5,861 nt of DNA from contig DSDR01000337.1 of NCBI GenBank assembly GCA_011048645.1, positions 1 through 5,861 of the forward strand. The letters run 5' to 3'. The notes under the pieces were generated by a model. That model was not told the origin of the DNA, did no database searches, and saw only the letters and a program-made list of their open reading frames with translations. A program made the translations under genes and the position numbers. This DNA is from Phycisphaerales bacterium. GTDB lineage: Bacteria > Planctomycetota > Phycisphaerae > Sedimentisphaerales > Anaerohalosphaeraceae. Numbering within the stretch: the first letter of the stretch is position 1; every line of letters begins with the position of its first letter. Shown here piece after piece: positions 1 through 5,851 of this stretch.

Positions 1-642
1 GTGCGACAGGTAGTTAAAGATTTTGCGGCGATAGTATCACAAACACTTCCGGTCACGGAGCCGGTTTATGAATTCGGGGCCTTACGGGTTGCCGGTCAGG
101 AAGAATTCGCCGATCTTCGTCCGTTGTTTGCCGGCAAGGAGTATGTCGGCGCCGATATGCGCGAGGGATTGGGCGTGGATAAGGTGCTCGACCTGCACAC
201 GATTGATCTGCCGGATGAATCGGTCGGGACCGTTCTGTGTCTGGATACGCTTGAGCATGTGGAGTATCCTCATACGGCGATGCGCGAAATCCACCGGATT
301 CTCAAGCCCGACGGCCTCGCGGTCATTTCGAGCGTGATGTTGTTTCGCATTCATGCATATCCGTATGATTACTGGCGATTTACGCCGGAGGCGTTCCGGT
401 CGCTTCTCAAACCGTTTACGTCGGCGTTTGCAGGATATGCGGGCGAGGAAAGCTTTCCTCATACGGTCGTCGGGATCGGGTTCAAGGGGACGTCTCTGTC
501 TTTGTCCGAATTTGAAGACAAATACACCCGCTGGCAAAAGCGATATTATCGATGCCGTGATATGTCGCTGTTCAGGCGAGTCCGGAAGCTGATTACGCCG
601 CCTCTGTTTTCCAGCAGCAGTCGCAAGGCGCTCGGCCTGTAG
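1..642 (+). CDS. Class I SAM-dependent methyltransferase, surface-glycan type (5' end at window edge)
   Basis: This is a 213-residue protein with the layout of a small Rossmann-fold SAM methyltransferase. The N-terminal strand YEFGAL (23-28) stands where motif I should be. GADM (50-53) supplies the acidic end of strand 2. DLPDESVGTVLCLDTLEHV (69-87) is the strand-4 region typical of the Methyltransf_11 group, and HRILKPDGLAVIS (98-110) is the strand-5 'LKPGG' element. A YPYDYWRFTPEAF block (120-132) follows, as in methyltransferases found beside glycosyltransferases. Motif I is degenerate, lacking the usual GxGxG. The target is unknown; a sugar hydroxyl or a glycan-linked group is inferred from the neighbours. 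The GTG start is the first base of the window, so its ribosome site cannot be seen and the true start could lie upstream. The fold is fairly sure, the substrate is not. Confidence 0.8.
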   Translation: MRQVVKDFAAIVSQTLPVTEPVYEFGALRVAGQEEFADLRPLFAGKEYVGADMREGLGVDKVLDLHTIDLPDESVGTVLCLDTLEHVEYPHTAMREIHRILKPDGLAVISSVMLFRIHAYPYDYWRFTPEAFRSLLKPFTSAFAGYAGEESFPHTVVGIGFKGTSLSLSEFEDKYTRWQKRYYRCRDMSLFRRVRKLITPPLFSSSSRKALGL

Positions 643-646
643 GAGG
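641..646 (+). promoter_or_regulatory. Strong Shine-Dalgarno-like AGGAGG without a well-placed start
   Basis: A perfect AGGAGG overlaps the TAG stop of the first methyltransferase. The next gene's convincing start is ATG 690, 43 bases beyond the motif, which is too far for normal use. In that gene's frame the only near-start codon close by is CTG 648, one base after the motif and so too close. GTG 662 is 15 bases away and would open only a 16-codon frame ending at 712. The site is plain in the sequence; its use is unclear. It may be a relic, or may help retain ribosomes between the two genes. Confidence 0.4.
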
Positions 647-689
647 ACTGAAACGCTCGGCGTGCTATTCATACGAAAGCGGCGCTACG

Positions 690-1319
690 ATGAAAACAAA
701 AATCAAAATTGATCTTGCCAAGCGGCTGGCCGAGGGGCGTGCCGTGGCGGTTGAAATCGGCTGCGGGCCAAAGCGGCGCGACGCGTCTGTGATTACGATT
801 GACCGGGTGGATCTGGATTCGGTGGATATTGTCGCGGATATCGAAAAGGGACTTCCGTTTTTGCCGGACGGCTGTGTGGATCGGCTGTATTGCCGCAGCG
901 TGCTGGAGCATATCGACCATTTCGAAGGGCTGCTCGGCGAGATGCTGCGGGTTCTGAGCGATGACGGCAGGGCGTATGTCTTTGTGCCGCATTTTTCCAA
1001 TCCGTACTATTATTCCGATTACACCCACAAACGTTTTTTCGGGTTGTATTCGTTTTACTATTTTGTCAGGCCGCACCAGCAGTTGCGGCGAAACGTACCG
1101 ATCTTTTATTCGGATATGCGAATCGAGATTGTGTCGCTGAAACTGGATTTTAAGACGCCGTTTTGGATATCGCGGCATCTGCGCAAAGTGTTCGGTTTAT
1201 TGGTCAATAGCTGCCGGTGGATGCAGGAATGTTATGAACTGCATGGGTGCTATCTGGTTCCGTGTAACGGCATTGAGATTGTCTTTAAGAAGGCCGCCCC
1301 GGAGGAACGCACGCCGTGA
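690..1319 (+). CDS. Class I SAM-dependent methyltransferase
   Basis: This is a 209-residue cytoplasmic methyltransferase with a clearer SAM site than its upstream neighbour. Motif I is VEIGCGPKR (21-29), and TIDRVDLD (36-43) gives the acidic residue that would hold the ribose. YCRSVLEHI (67-75) is the strand-4 motif, and MLRVLSDDGRAYVFVPHF (85-102) is strand 5 with its preceding turn. The NPYYYSDYTHKRFF block (104-117) aligns in position with the DYWRFTP block of the first methyltransferase, so the two are probably distant relatives acting on related substrates. ATG 690 is chosen because it leaves a normal short lead-in before motif I, although its own ribosome site is weak. The gene ends in a GTGA overlap with the glycosyltransferase. 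O-methylation of a sugar in a surface glycan is an inference from context; the substrate is not identified. Confidence 0.82.
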   Translation: MKTKIKIDLAKRLAEGRAVAVEIGCGPKRRDASVITIDRVDLDSVDIVADIEKGLPFLPDGCVDRLYCRSVLEHIDHFEGLLGEMLRVLSDDGRAYVFVPHFSNPYYYSDYTHKRFFGLYSFYYFVRPHQQLRRNVPIFYSDMRIEIVSLKLDFKTPFWISRHLRKVFGLLVNSCRWMQECYELHGCYLVPCNGIEIVFKKAAPEERTP

Positions 1320-2320
1320 AGCTGCTGATTATCAGCAACAATCCGTCGCGTGCCAGTTTCCGTCTGCGGATCGGGGAGTATCTGGAGGCGCTTGAGCGTG
1401 AGGGAATCGACTCTGAGGTGTGCCCATTGCCGCCGGGGGCGTTGGCGCGGCAGCGGCTGTTCAAATCGTCCCGTGCGTATGACGCCGTGCTGCTCCATCG
1501 CAAGTGTTTGAATTTTCGCGATGCGATGGTCTTGGGGCATTATCGGCCGAAATTAATTTTTGATTTTGACGACGCCATAATGTATAGCCCTTCCCGTCCG
1601 CAGAGCGATTGCACCAGTCATTATCGTCTTTTTCGTCGCACCGCCCGAATGATGGATGTGATGATTGCCGGCAATGCGTATCTGGCCGAACACGCACGCC
1701 GTTATTGCAGACAGGTCGTCGTTTTGCCGACCGGTCTGGATGTGTCGGCCTATCGGGTTCAGAATAGGCCGACACGCTCCGATACCATTCGCCTGGTCTG
1801 GATCGGCAGTCAAAGCACCTTAAAATACTTGGCGCAATTGAAGTCGGTGTTGGAATCTGTCGGAAAAAAAAGAAAAAACGTTGTTCTTCGCATTATTGCC
1901 GATGCGTTCTTTGATTTGAATGAGATGTCCGTTGAACGGCGTCGCTGGTCGCTCCAGACGCAGGCGGCCGATTTGGCGGGGTGCGATATTGGCCTGTCGC
2001 CGCTGCCGGATAACCGATTTACCCGCGGCAAGTGCGGCTTTAAGCTGCTTCAGTATTTTGCAGCCGGGCTTCCGGTGGTCGCCTCGCCGGTCGGCGTCAA
2101 CGCAACCTTTATCAACGATAGCGGGGCGGGGCTTTCGGCTTCGACGCCGGATGAATGGACAGCAGCGATTGAGCGAATGATTGACAACATCGACTCCTAT
2201 CGGCAATGGGGTCAAAACGGCCGACAGTATGTACAGGCGTTTGATAAAAACGTCATAGGCCGGCAGTTATGCCGCATCATCAAGACGGCGGTCGAAAACC
2301 AATCGGAGACGACAAAATGA
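1316..2320 (+). CDS. Glycosyltransferase, GT-B fold (GT4-like)
   Basis: This 334-residue protein has the two-domain pattern of GT-B glycosyltransferases. The N-terminal domain starts with LLIISNNP (3-10) and contains IFDFDDAI (81-88) and AGNAYLAEHA (118-127), followed by the linker strand VVVLPTGLD (134-142). The C-terminal nucleotide-sugar domain starts with RLVWIGSQST (159-168) and carries GCDIGLSPLPDNRFTRGKCGF (222-242), then KLLQYFAAGLPVVASPVGVN (243-262), the usual donor-binding end. It would transfer a sugar from an activated donor onto a growing glycan in the cytoplasm or at the inner membrane face; no membrane segment is visible. GTG 1316 overlaps the previous stop (GTGA) and has GGAGG at 1301-1305, ten bases upstream. 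The end overlaps the esterase start (ATGA), so coupled translation is likely. The sugar donor and acceptor cannot be named. A run of eight A, then G, then six A (1864-1878) encodes KKRK and could be a slip site. Confidence 0.88.
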   Translation: MKLLIISNNPSRASFRLRIGEYLEALEREGIDSEVCPLPPGALARQRLFKSSRAYDAVLLHRKCLNFRDAMVLGHYRPKLIFDFDDAIMYSPSRPQSDCTSHYRLFRRTARMMDVMIAGNAYLAEHARRYCRQVVVLPTGLDVSAYRVQNRPTRSDTIRLVWIGSQSTLKYLAQLKSVLESVGKKRKNVVLRIIADAFFDLNEMSVERRRWSLQTQAADLAGCDIGLSPLPDNRFTRGKCGFKLLQYFAAGLPVVASPVGVNATFINDSGAGLSASTPDEWTAAIERMIDNIDSYRQWGQNGRQYVQAFDKNVIGRQLCRIIKTAVENQSETTK

Positions 2321-3204
2321 AAATGCAGATGATCATGGGTATGGCCATGGGGCTGGGACTGATCAGTGGTATGGCTTCAGCGGTCACTACGACACAGACG
2401 ACGCTTGCCCTGTGGACTGACGGTGCGCCGGGGGCGCTGGGCGAGGCCGAACAGGACAGTCCGACATTAACGCTTTATCCGCCCTTGACGGACAAATATA
2501 TCCCTACGGCGGTGATCATCTGTCCGGGCGGAGGCTATGCCCGCCTGGCGATGGACCATGAAGGCGTACAGATCGCCGAATGGCTCAATTCCATTGGCGT
2601 TACGGCCTTAATTCTTCGCTATCGTTTGCCGGCTGACGGCTATCGCCATCCGACTCCGTTGATGGATGCCCAGCGGGCAATACGCCTGGTACGGTCGCGC
2701 GCGGCTGACTGGAACATCCAGCCGGACCGAATCGGTATTCTCGGTTTTTCGGCCGGCGGTCATCTGGCTTCGACCGCCGCGACGCATTTTGACAAACCCG
2801 TTGCAACCGGAAATAAAGCGGACGCCATCGATACCATCTCATGCAGGCCGGACTTTCACATTCTGATTTATCCGGTTATTTCGATGGAAGCGACCATCAC
2901 ACACCGCGGCTCGCGGAACAATCTACTGGGGTTGGAGCCTTCCGATGAGCTGGTGCGTCTGCTAAGCAATGAGCTTCAGGTAACCGCCGCAACACCGCCG
3001 GCCTTTTTGGTTCATGCCAACGATGACGAGGCTGTGGCGCCCGAAAACAGCATTCGATACTACCTCGGTTTACGTAAAGCCGACGTTCCCGCGGAGCTGC
3101 ATATCTATCTCAAAGGCGGGCATGGCTTTGGTATGCGCCCCTCAGCAGGCCCGGCGGCTGCCTGGACAGAATCCTGCCGAAAATGGCTTGACCAATTAAG
3201 ATGA
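2317..3204 (+). CDS. Exported alpha/beta hydrolase, acetyl/xylan esterase-like
   Basis: This is a 295-residue serine hydrolase. Residues 1-22 form a methionine-rich signal peptide ending ASA, with likely cleavage after Ala22; there is no lipobox cysteine. The mature part has the oxyanion-loop motif CPGGGYARLAMDHEG (69-83), RYRLP (101-105), the nucleophile elbow GFSAGG (143-148) with Ser145, HANDDEAVAPENS (233-245) with the probable catalytic Asp237, and GGHGFG (267-272) with His269. This pattern is typical of small acetyl or xylan esterases that remove acyl groups from polysaccharides. ATG 2317 is preferred over the upstream in-frame ATG 2269 because it begins the signal peptide, has GGAG at 2305-2308, and forms an ATGA overlap with the glycosyltransferase stop. 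Being tied to a glycan-building gene suggests periplasmic de-acetylation of that glycan rather than food digestion, but this is inference. Confidence 0.87.
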   Translation: MKMQMIMGMAMGLGLISGMASAVTTTQTTLALWTDGAPGALGEAEQDSPTLTLYPPLTDKYIPTAVIICPGGGYARLAMDHEGVQIAEWLNSIGVTALILRYRLPADGYRHPTPLMDAQRAIRLVRSRAADWNIQPDRIGILGFSAGGHLASTAATHFDKPVATGNKADAIDTISCRPDFHILIYPVISMEATITHRGSRNNLLGLEPSDELVRLLSNELQVTAATPPAFLVHANDDEAVAPENSIRYYLGLRKADVPAELHIYLKGGHGFGMRPSAGPAAAWTESCRKWLDQLR

Positions 3205-3233
3205 TGGCGGGTATTTGAGGTACCTGGCGGGGG

Positions 3234-4358
3234 CTATTTTTTGGACGAAGCTGCCTGGGGCACATGAGGGATCGGCTTGGCGGCGTCAAGCTGAGCCTTG
3301 AGCGACAGACGGTCGGGAATGGCGGGCTTGGACCGGTCATCGGTAAATGCTGAGGCGGGAACACATGCGGCGCCGATGTTGCGAATCTTTCCGTATCGGT
3401 TATTGACCAGCTTATCGACGGAGACACGCTTAAGCTGAGTCAGGCTTTTGGTGATGAATTGCTCGACGTTATAGATGGTGTCGTGGATGTTGCGATGCGC
3501 CCCGCCGAGTGGTTCGGGAATGATTGCGTCAACCAGTTTGAGTTTGAGCAGCTCTTTTCCGGTCAGCTTCAGCGCATCGGCTGCGCGGGGAGCCTGCGTG
3601 CCGTCGTGCCAGAGTATGGCCGCGCAGCCCTCCGGTGAAATAACCGAATAATAAGCGTGTTCAAGAATCGCCAGCCGGTCGCCGACGCCGATGCCCAATG
3701 CACCGCCGGAGCCGCCTTCGCCGATGACCACGCAGACAATCGGCACGCGCAGCCGGCTCATCTCCATCAGATTAACAGCGATCGCCTGGGCCTGGCCGCG
3801 TTCTTCGGCCCCGATGCCCGGGTAGGCGCCCGGCGTATCAATCAGGGTGACCACCGGCAGAGCGAACTTCTCGGCCAGTTTCATTTTCGCCAGCGCCTTG
3901 CGATAGCCTTCCGGATTCGGGCAGCCAAAATTGCAGGCGACTTTCTCTTTGATTTCTTTGCCCTTATTCTGGCCAATGATCATCACTTTTTGACGGCCGA
4001 TTTGTCCCAATGCTGTAATGATGGCTTTGTCGTCACCGAAACACCGGTCGCCGTGCAGTATGCGGACGTCCTTGAACATCAAGTTCAAATAATCGCTGAA
4101 AATAGGGCGCTGCGGATGCCGAGCGACCTGAACGGTTTGCCACGGGGTCAATGTCGAGTAAATCTCTTTGAGCAGTTGGGTCTGTTTGACCTGCAATTTT
4201 CGAATGGCCGGCGAGGCGTCGCCCTGCAAAGACTGTTGCGGGTTTTGTTTGCGCAACTGCTCGATTTGGCGATCCAATTCGGCAATCTTGTCCTCGAAAG
4301 GCAGATATTGCAATACTGTATTTTTTGTATCTCTAATTGACATTTCTTTCTCTGTCAT
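3234..4358 (-). CDS. accA: Acetyl-CoA carboxylase, carboxyltransferase subunit alpha
   Basis: AccA pairs with AccD to move the carboxyl group from biotin on AccB to acetyl-CoA, giving malonyl-CoA for fatty acid synthesis in the cytoplasm. The 374-residue product has the family's N-terminal helix (LPFEDKIAELDRQIEQLR, 19-36), ARHPQRP (79-85), the DTPGAYPG loop (174-181), the glycine-rich GEGGSGGALGIG oxyanion region (213-224), SPEGCAAILW (241-250) and the closing RYGKIRNIG (321-329). About 45 residues rich in Ala, Pro, Ser and Lys follow that element, beyond where the 319-residue E. coli protein ends. No accD is in the window. The start is uncertain: ATG 4358 gives the full frame, but ATG 4343, five codons in, has a slightly better purine-rich lead (AGAG six bases upstream). 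The gene converges on the esterase and diverges from tyrA. Confidence 0.96.
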   Translation of the reverse strand: MTEKEMSIRDTKNTVLQYLPFEDKIAELDRQIEQLRKQNPQQSLQGDASPAIRKLQVKQTQLLKEIYSTLTPWQTVQVARHPQRPIFSDYLNLMFKDVRILHGDRCFGDDKAIITALGQIGRQKVMIIGQNKGKEIKEKVACNFGCPNPEGYRKALAKMKLAEKFALPVVTLIDTPGAYPGIGAEERGQAQAIAVNLMEMSRLRVPIVCVVIGEGGSGGALGIGVGDRLAILEHAYYSVISPEGCAAILWHDGTQAPRAADALKLTGKELLKLKLVDAIIPEPLGGAHRNIHDTIYNVEQFITKSLTQLKRVSVDKLVNNRYGKIRNIGAACVPASAFTDDRSKPAIPDRLSLKAQLDAAKPIPHVPQAASSKK

Positions 4359-4499
4359 TCAAAAAAATATTCCGGGCGCGCACTGTGTGTCCCAGAATGT
4401 CTTGATTTCCAATGCGGATTCTAAGCATACTCCATTGCTCGGTCACATAGATTATGATCGAAAGTGTATCATAAATTCGTCCCAAAACAAAGAAAAAAA
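4359..4499. other. Divergent intergenic region, accA side
   Basis: This is the accA-proximal part of the 275-base region between accA and tyrA. It is AT-rich toward 4440-4500. On the - strand I see possible -10 boxes TATGAT (4473-4468), CATAAT (4456-4451) and TAGAAT (4423-4418), but none has a convincing -35 at 16-18 bases, so the accA promoter is not fixed. No RNA gene or small ORF with a ribosome site was recognised here. Confidence 0.4.
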
Positions 4500-4528
4500 T
4501 TGACGCCCCACCCCCATCCAAGTACAGT
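4500..4528 (+). promoter_or_regulatory. Putative sigma-70 promoter for tyrA
   Basis: TTGACG (4500-4505, five of six consensus bases) is followed by exactly 17 bases and TACAGT (4523-4528, four of six). The spacing is ideal, and a start of transcription near 4535 would give a leader of about 100 bases before the tyrA ATG. It is immediately preceded by an A-rich tract (4493-4499) that could act as an UP-like element. The call rests on matches to the E. coli consensus only. Confidence 0.5.
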
Positions 4529-4542
4529 AGCCTGCAACAATG

Positions 4543-4561
4543 CGGCAGCGCAAGCTGTCCG
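4543..4561 (+). promoter_or_regulatory. GNRA-loop hairpin at the start of the tyrA leader
   Basis: CGG-CAGC pairs with GCTG-CCG around a GCAA tetraloop (4550-4553), with one bulged T at 4558, giving seven pairs. It begins about eight bases after the predicted transcription start, where it could protect the 5' end of the mRNA or affect early elongation. The core of 16 bases (4542-4557) recurs after tyrA at 5518-5533 with one change. Confidence 0.4.
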
Positions 4562-4592
4562 ATAAGTGTGAATCTATGGGAGTCGCAATCCG

Positions 4593-4606
4593 GCCGCTTA
4601 CGCGGC
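4593..4606 (+). promoter_or_regulatory. Second small hairpin in the tyrA leader
   Basis: GCCGC pairs with GCGGC around a TTAC loop. It lies 27 bases before ATG 4634 and 13 bases before the GGGTGG ribosome site (4620-4625). No T-run follows, so it is not a classical attenuator, and no leader peptide with tyrosine or phenylalanine codons is seen. A role in translation control is possible but unproven. Confidence 0.3.
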
Positions 4607-4633
4607 TCGGCTGTTGTCCGGGTGGCATTTTCT

Positions 4634-5506
4634 ATGAATCAGTTAAATCAAGTTTCGATTATTGGTCTGGGTCTTTTGGGGGCCAGCGTCTCGCTGTCGA
4701 TTCGACGGGCCATGCCGGGGGTCCGGATTGTGGGGTATTCTCATCGGGAATCTACGCGGCAAAAAGCCTCTGAACAGGATATTGTGGATCTTGTTGAAGA
4801 GACGGTTCAGGCATGTGTCGAGTTTTCCGATCTGATTATATTGGCTTCACCGATTCGCACGTTTGAAGGATATTTTCGCGACATTGGGCCTTGTTTGAAG
4901 GAAGGGGCCTTTGTCACTGATGTCGGTTCGACCAAACGGATTGTTCATCAGTGGGCGGTGCGATTTCTTCCAAAGCAGGTCAAATTTGTCGGATCTCATC
5001 CGATTGCCGGCTCCGAAAAGCAGGGGCTGGACTTTGGTCGGGATGATTTGCTCATCGGGGCGCGCTGCATCCTGACGCATACCCGAACGACTGACCCTGA
5101 GGCCCTGGCCGCGGTGAAGGCGTTCTGGGAAAAGCTCGGCTGTTCAATTGAAGTGATGAGTCCCTATGCCCATGATCTGGCGCTGGGGATGGTCAGCCAT
5201 CTGCCGCATATCACGGCCGCGGCTCTGGTCAATGCCAATCAGTTAAAGGATTTGTTTCGTTGCGGCAAAGGGTTCATTGATACCTCGCGCGTCGCCTCCG
5301 GCCCGCCCAATATCTGGATGGATATCCTCCTGACCAACCCCGACGCCTGCGTCAAAGGCATCGACAAACTCATCGCCGAACTTGAACGCTTCCGCACCGC
5401 CATCGAAGACGGCAACGAACGCCAACTCGAAAAACTCCTCGAACAGGCCCGCCAAAAACGCGAGCAGTTGATTGAATATAAGCTCCAACAGAAAGAGTTG
5501 TTTTGA
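4634..5506 (+). CDS. tyrA: Prephenate dehydrogenase (tyrosine biosynthesis)
   Basis: It oxidatively decarboxylates prephenate with NAD+ to 4-hydroxyphenylpyruvate, the precursor of tyrosine, in the cytoplasm. The 290-residue protein has the dinucleotide motif GLGLLG (11-16) right after the first strand, ILASPI (69-74), TDVGSTK (95-101), the active-site block GSHPIAGSEKQG (120-131) with His122, SHLPH (188-192), and the dimer-domain motif SRVASGPPNIWMD (218-230). There is no fused chorismate mutase, and no ACT domain at the C-terminus, so tyrosine feedback through ACT is not expected. ATG 4634 has GGGTGG eight bases upstream. In-frame GTG 4568 and GTG 4622 would add residues before the Rossmann strand and lack better ribosome sites. 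The last quarter (from about 5280) uses mostly C-ending codons, unlike the rest of the gene. An arogenate dehydrogenase activity cannot be excluded. Confidence 0.92.
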   Translation: MNQLNQVSIIGLGLLGASVSLSIRRAMPGVRIVGYSHRESTRQKASEQDIVDLVEETVQACVEFSDLIILASPIRTFEGYFRDIGPCLKEGAFVTDVGSTKRIVHQWAVRFLPKQVKFVGSHPIAGSEKQGLDFGRDDLLIGARCILTHTRTTDPEALAAVKAFWEKLGCSIEVMSPYAHDLALGMVSHLPHITAAALVNANQLKDLFRCGKGFIDTSRVASGPPNIWMDILLTNPDACVKGIDKLIAELERFRTAIEDGNERQLEKLLEQARQKREQLIEYKLQQKELF

Positions 5507-5515
5507 GTTTTAACG

Positions 5516-5851
5516 GCGCGGCAGCGCGAGCTGGGGGGTGTATGTGGAATAGTCCCTCAGGGACGGAAGGTTATTAGCCGCAGGCGTGAGCCTGCGGTAC
5601 AGGATTTTTCAGCAATCTACGGCCTGAAGGGCCGGTATATCTTAGCCCAGCCCAGCGGGCTGGGATGTGAGGTGAATCTGCAAGACGTTCGCCCTGTAAG
5701 GGCAGGATAGTATGTACATTGCTCTTTCAGAGCGTTTGGGTGGGGGTGGGTGATCTTGTCCCAGGGCGTTGCCCTGGGCTGAGGTATGTTGCACCTTCAG
5801 TGCGGTGCAGAATTTGCCTGGGCTGGGGTTGTCAGTACACGCTTTAGCGTG
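5516..5851. repeat. Array of small hairpins with unrelated stems and about 70-base period
   Basis: The gene-free stretch after tyrA holds nine clear hairpins after a weaker first one. They lie at 5552-5564 (GTCCC, loop TCA), 5578-5597 (CCGCAGGC, loop GTGA), 5620-5634 (CGGCC, loop TGAAG), 5646-5664 (CCCAGCCC, loop AGC), 5691-5703 (GCCCT, loop GTA), 5721-5733 (GCTCT, loop TTC), 5760-5778 (CCCAGGGC, loop GTT), 5791-5803 (GCAC, loop CTTCA) and 5838-5851 (CACGCT, loop TT). Every stem is perfect, yet no two stems are alike. Centres are alternately about 28-30 and 40-47 bases apart, so every second hairpin recurs at 67-76 bases. The shorter linkers share a GTAT..TT.GC look (for example 5634-5645 and 5784-5792). 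I infer a tandemly grown or structure-selected element. It may extend beyond the window. No T-run marks any hairpin as the tyrA terminator. Confidence 0.75.
5518..5533 (+). repeat. Second copy of the GCGGCAGCGC(A/G)AGCTG element
   Basis: This 16-base stretch matches 4542-4557 at 15 positions. The single change lies inside the tetraloop (GCAA to GCGA) and keeps the GNRA form, while the CAGC/GCTG stem (5522-5525 with 5530-5533) is unchanged. An alternative fold GCGC/GCGC (5516-5519 with 5524-5527) competes with it. The copy starts 12 bases after the tyrA stop and may be the first member of the hairpin array that follows. Confidence 0.45.

Noticed and set aside
82..672. Open frame of 196 codons on the - strand opposite the first methyltransferase
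   Set aside because: Arg-rich antisense shadow without motifs. The + strand frame shows clear methyltransferase elements.
2269..2316. Longer N-terminus of the esterase from ATG 2269
   Set aside because: It would bury the signal peptide behind 16 polar residues inside the glycosyltransferase gene. ATG 2317 has the ribosome site and the 4-base overlap.
3205..3245. Rho-independent terminator between the esterase and accA
   Set aside because: Six T follow a G-rich stretch (3237-3242), but G-rich sequence has no matching C-rich arm. The only symmetry is the 8-base palindrome AGGTACCT (3218-3225). The T-run is the Lys-Lys end of accA.
3657..4340. Open frame of 227 codons on the + strand opposite accA
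   Set aside because: It is the antisense shadow of a strongly conserved gene. The product is low-complexity with no family motif, and it has no promoter or ribosome site.
4540..4773. Possible tyrA leader peptide or small gene
   Set aside because: The frame runs into tyrA in another phase, has no ribosome site and no run of Tyr or Phe codons.
5738..5750. G-quadruplex in the hairpin array
   Set aside because: Only three runs of three or more G occur close together, one short of a standard intramolecular motif.
5516..5851. CRISPR array or integron attC sites
   Set aside because: There is no identical direct repeat with unique spacers, no Cas gene, and no integrase or attC-like core sites. The stems, not the spacers, vary.
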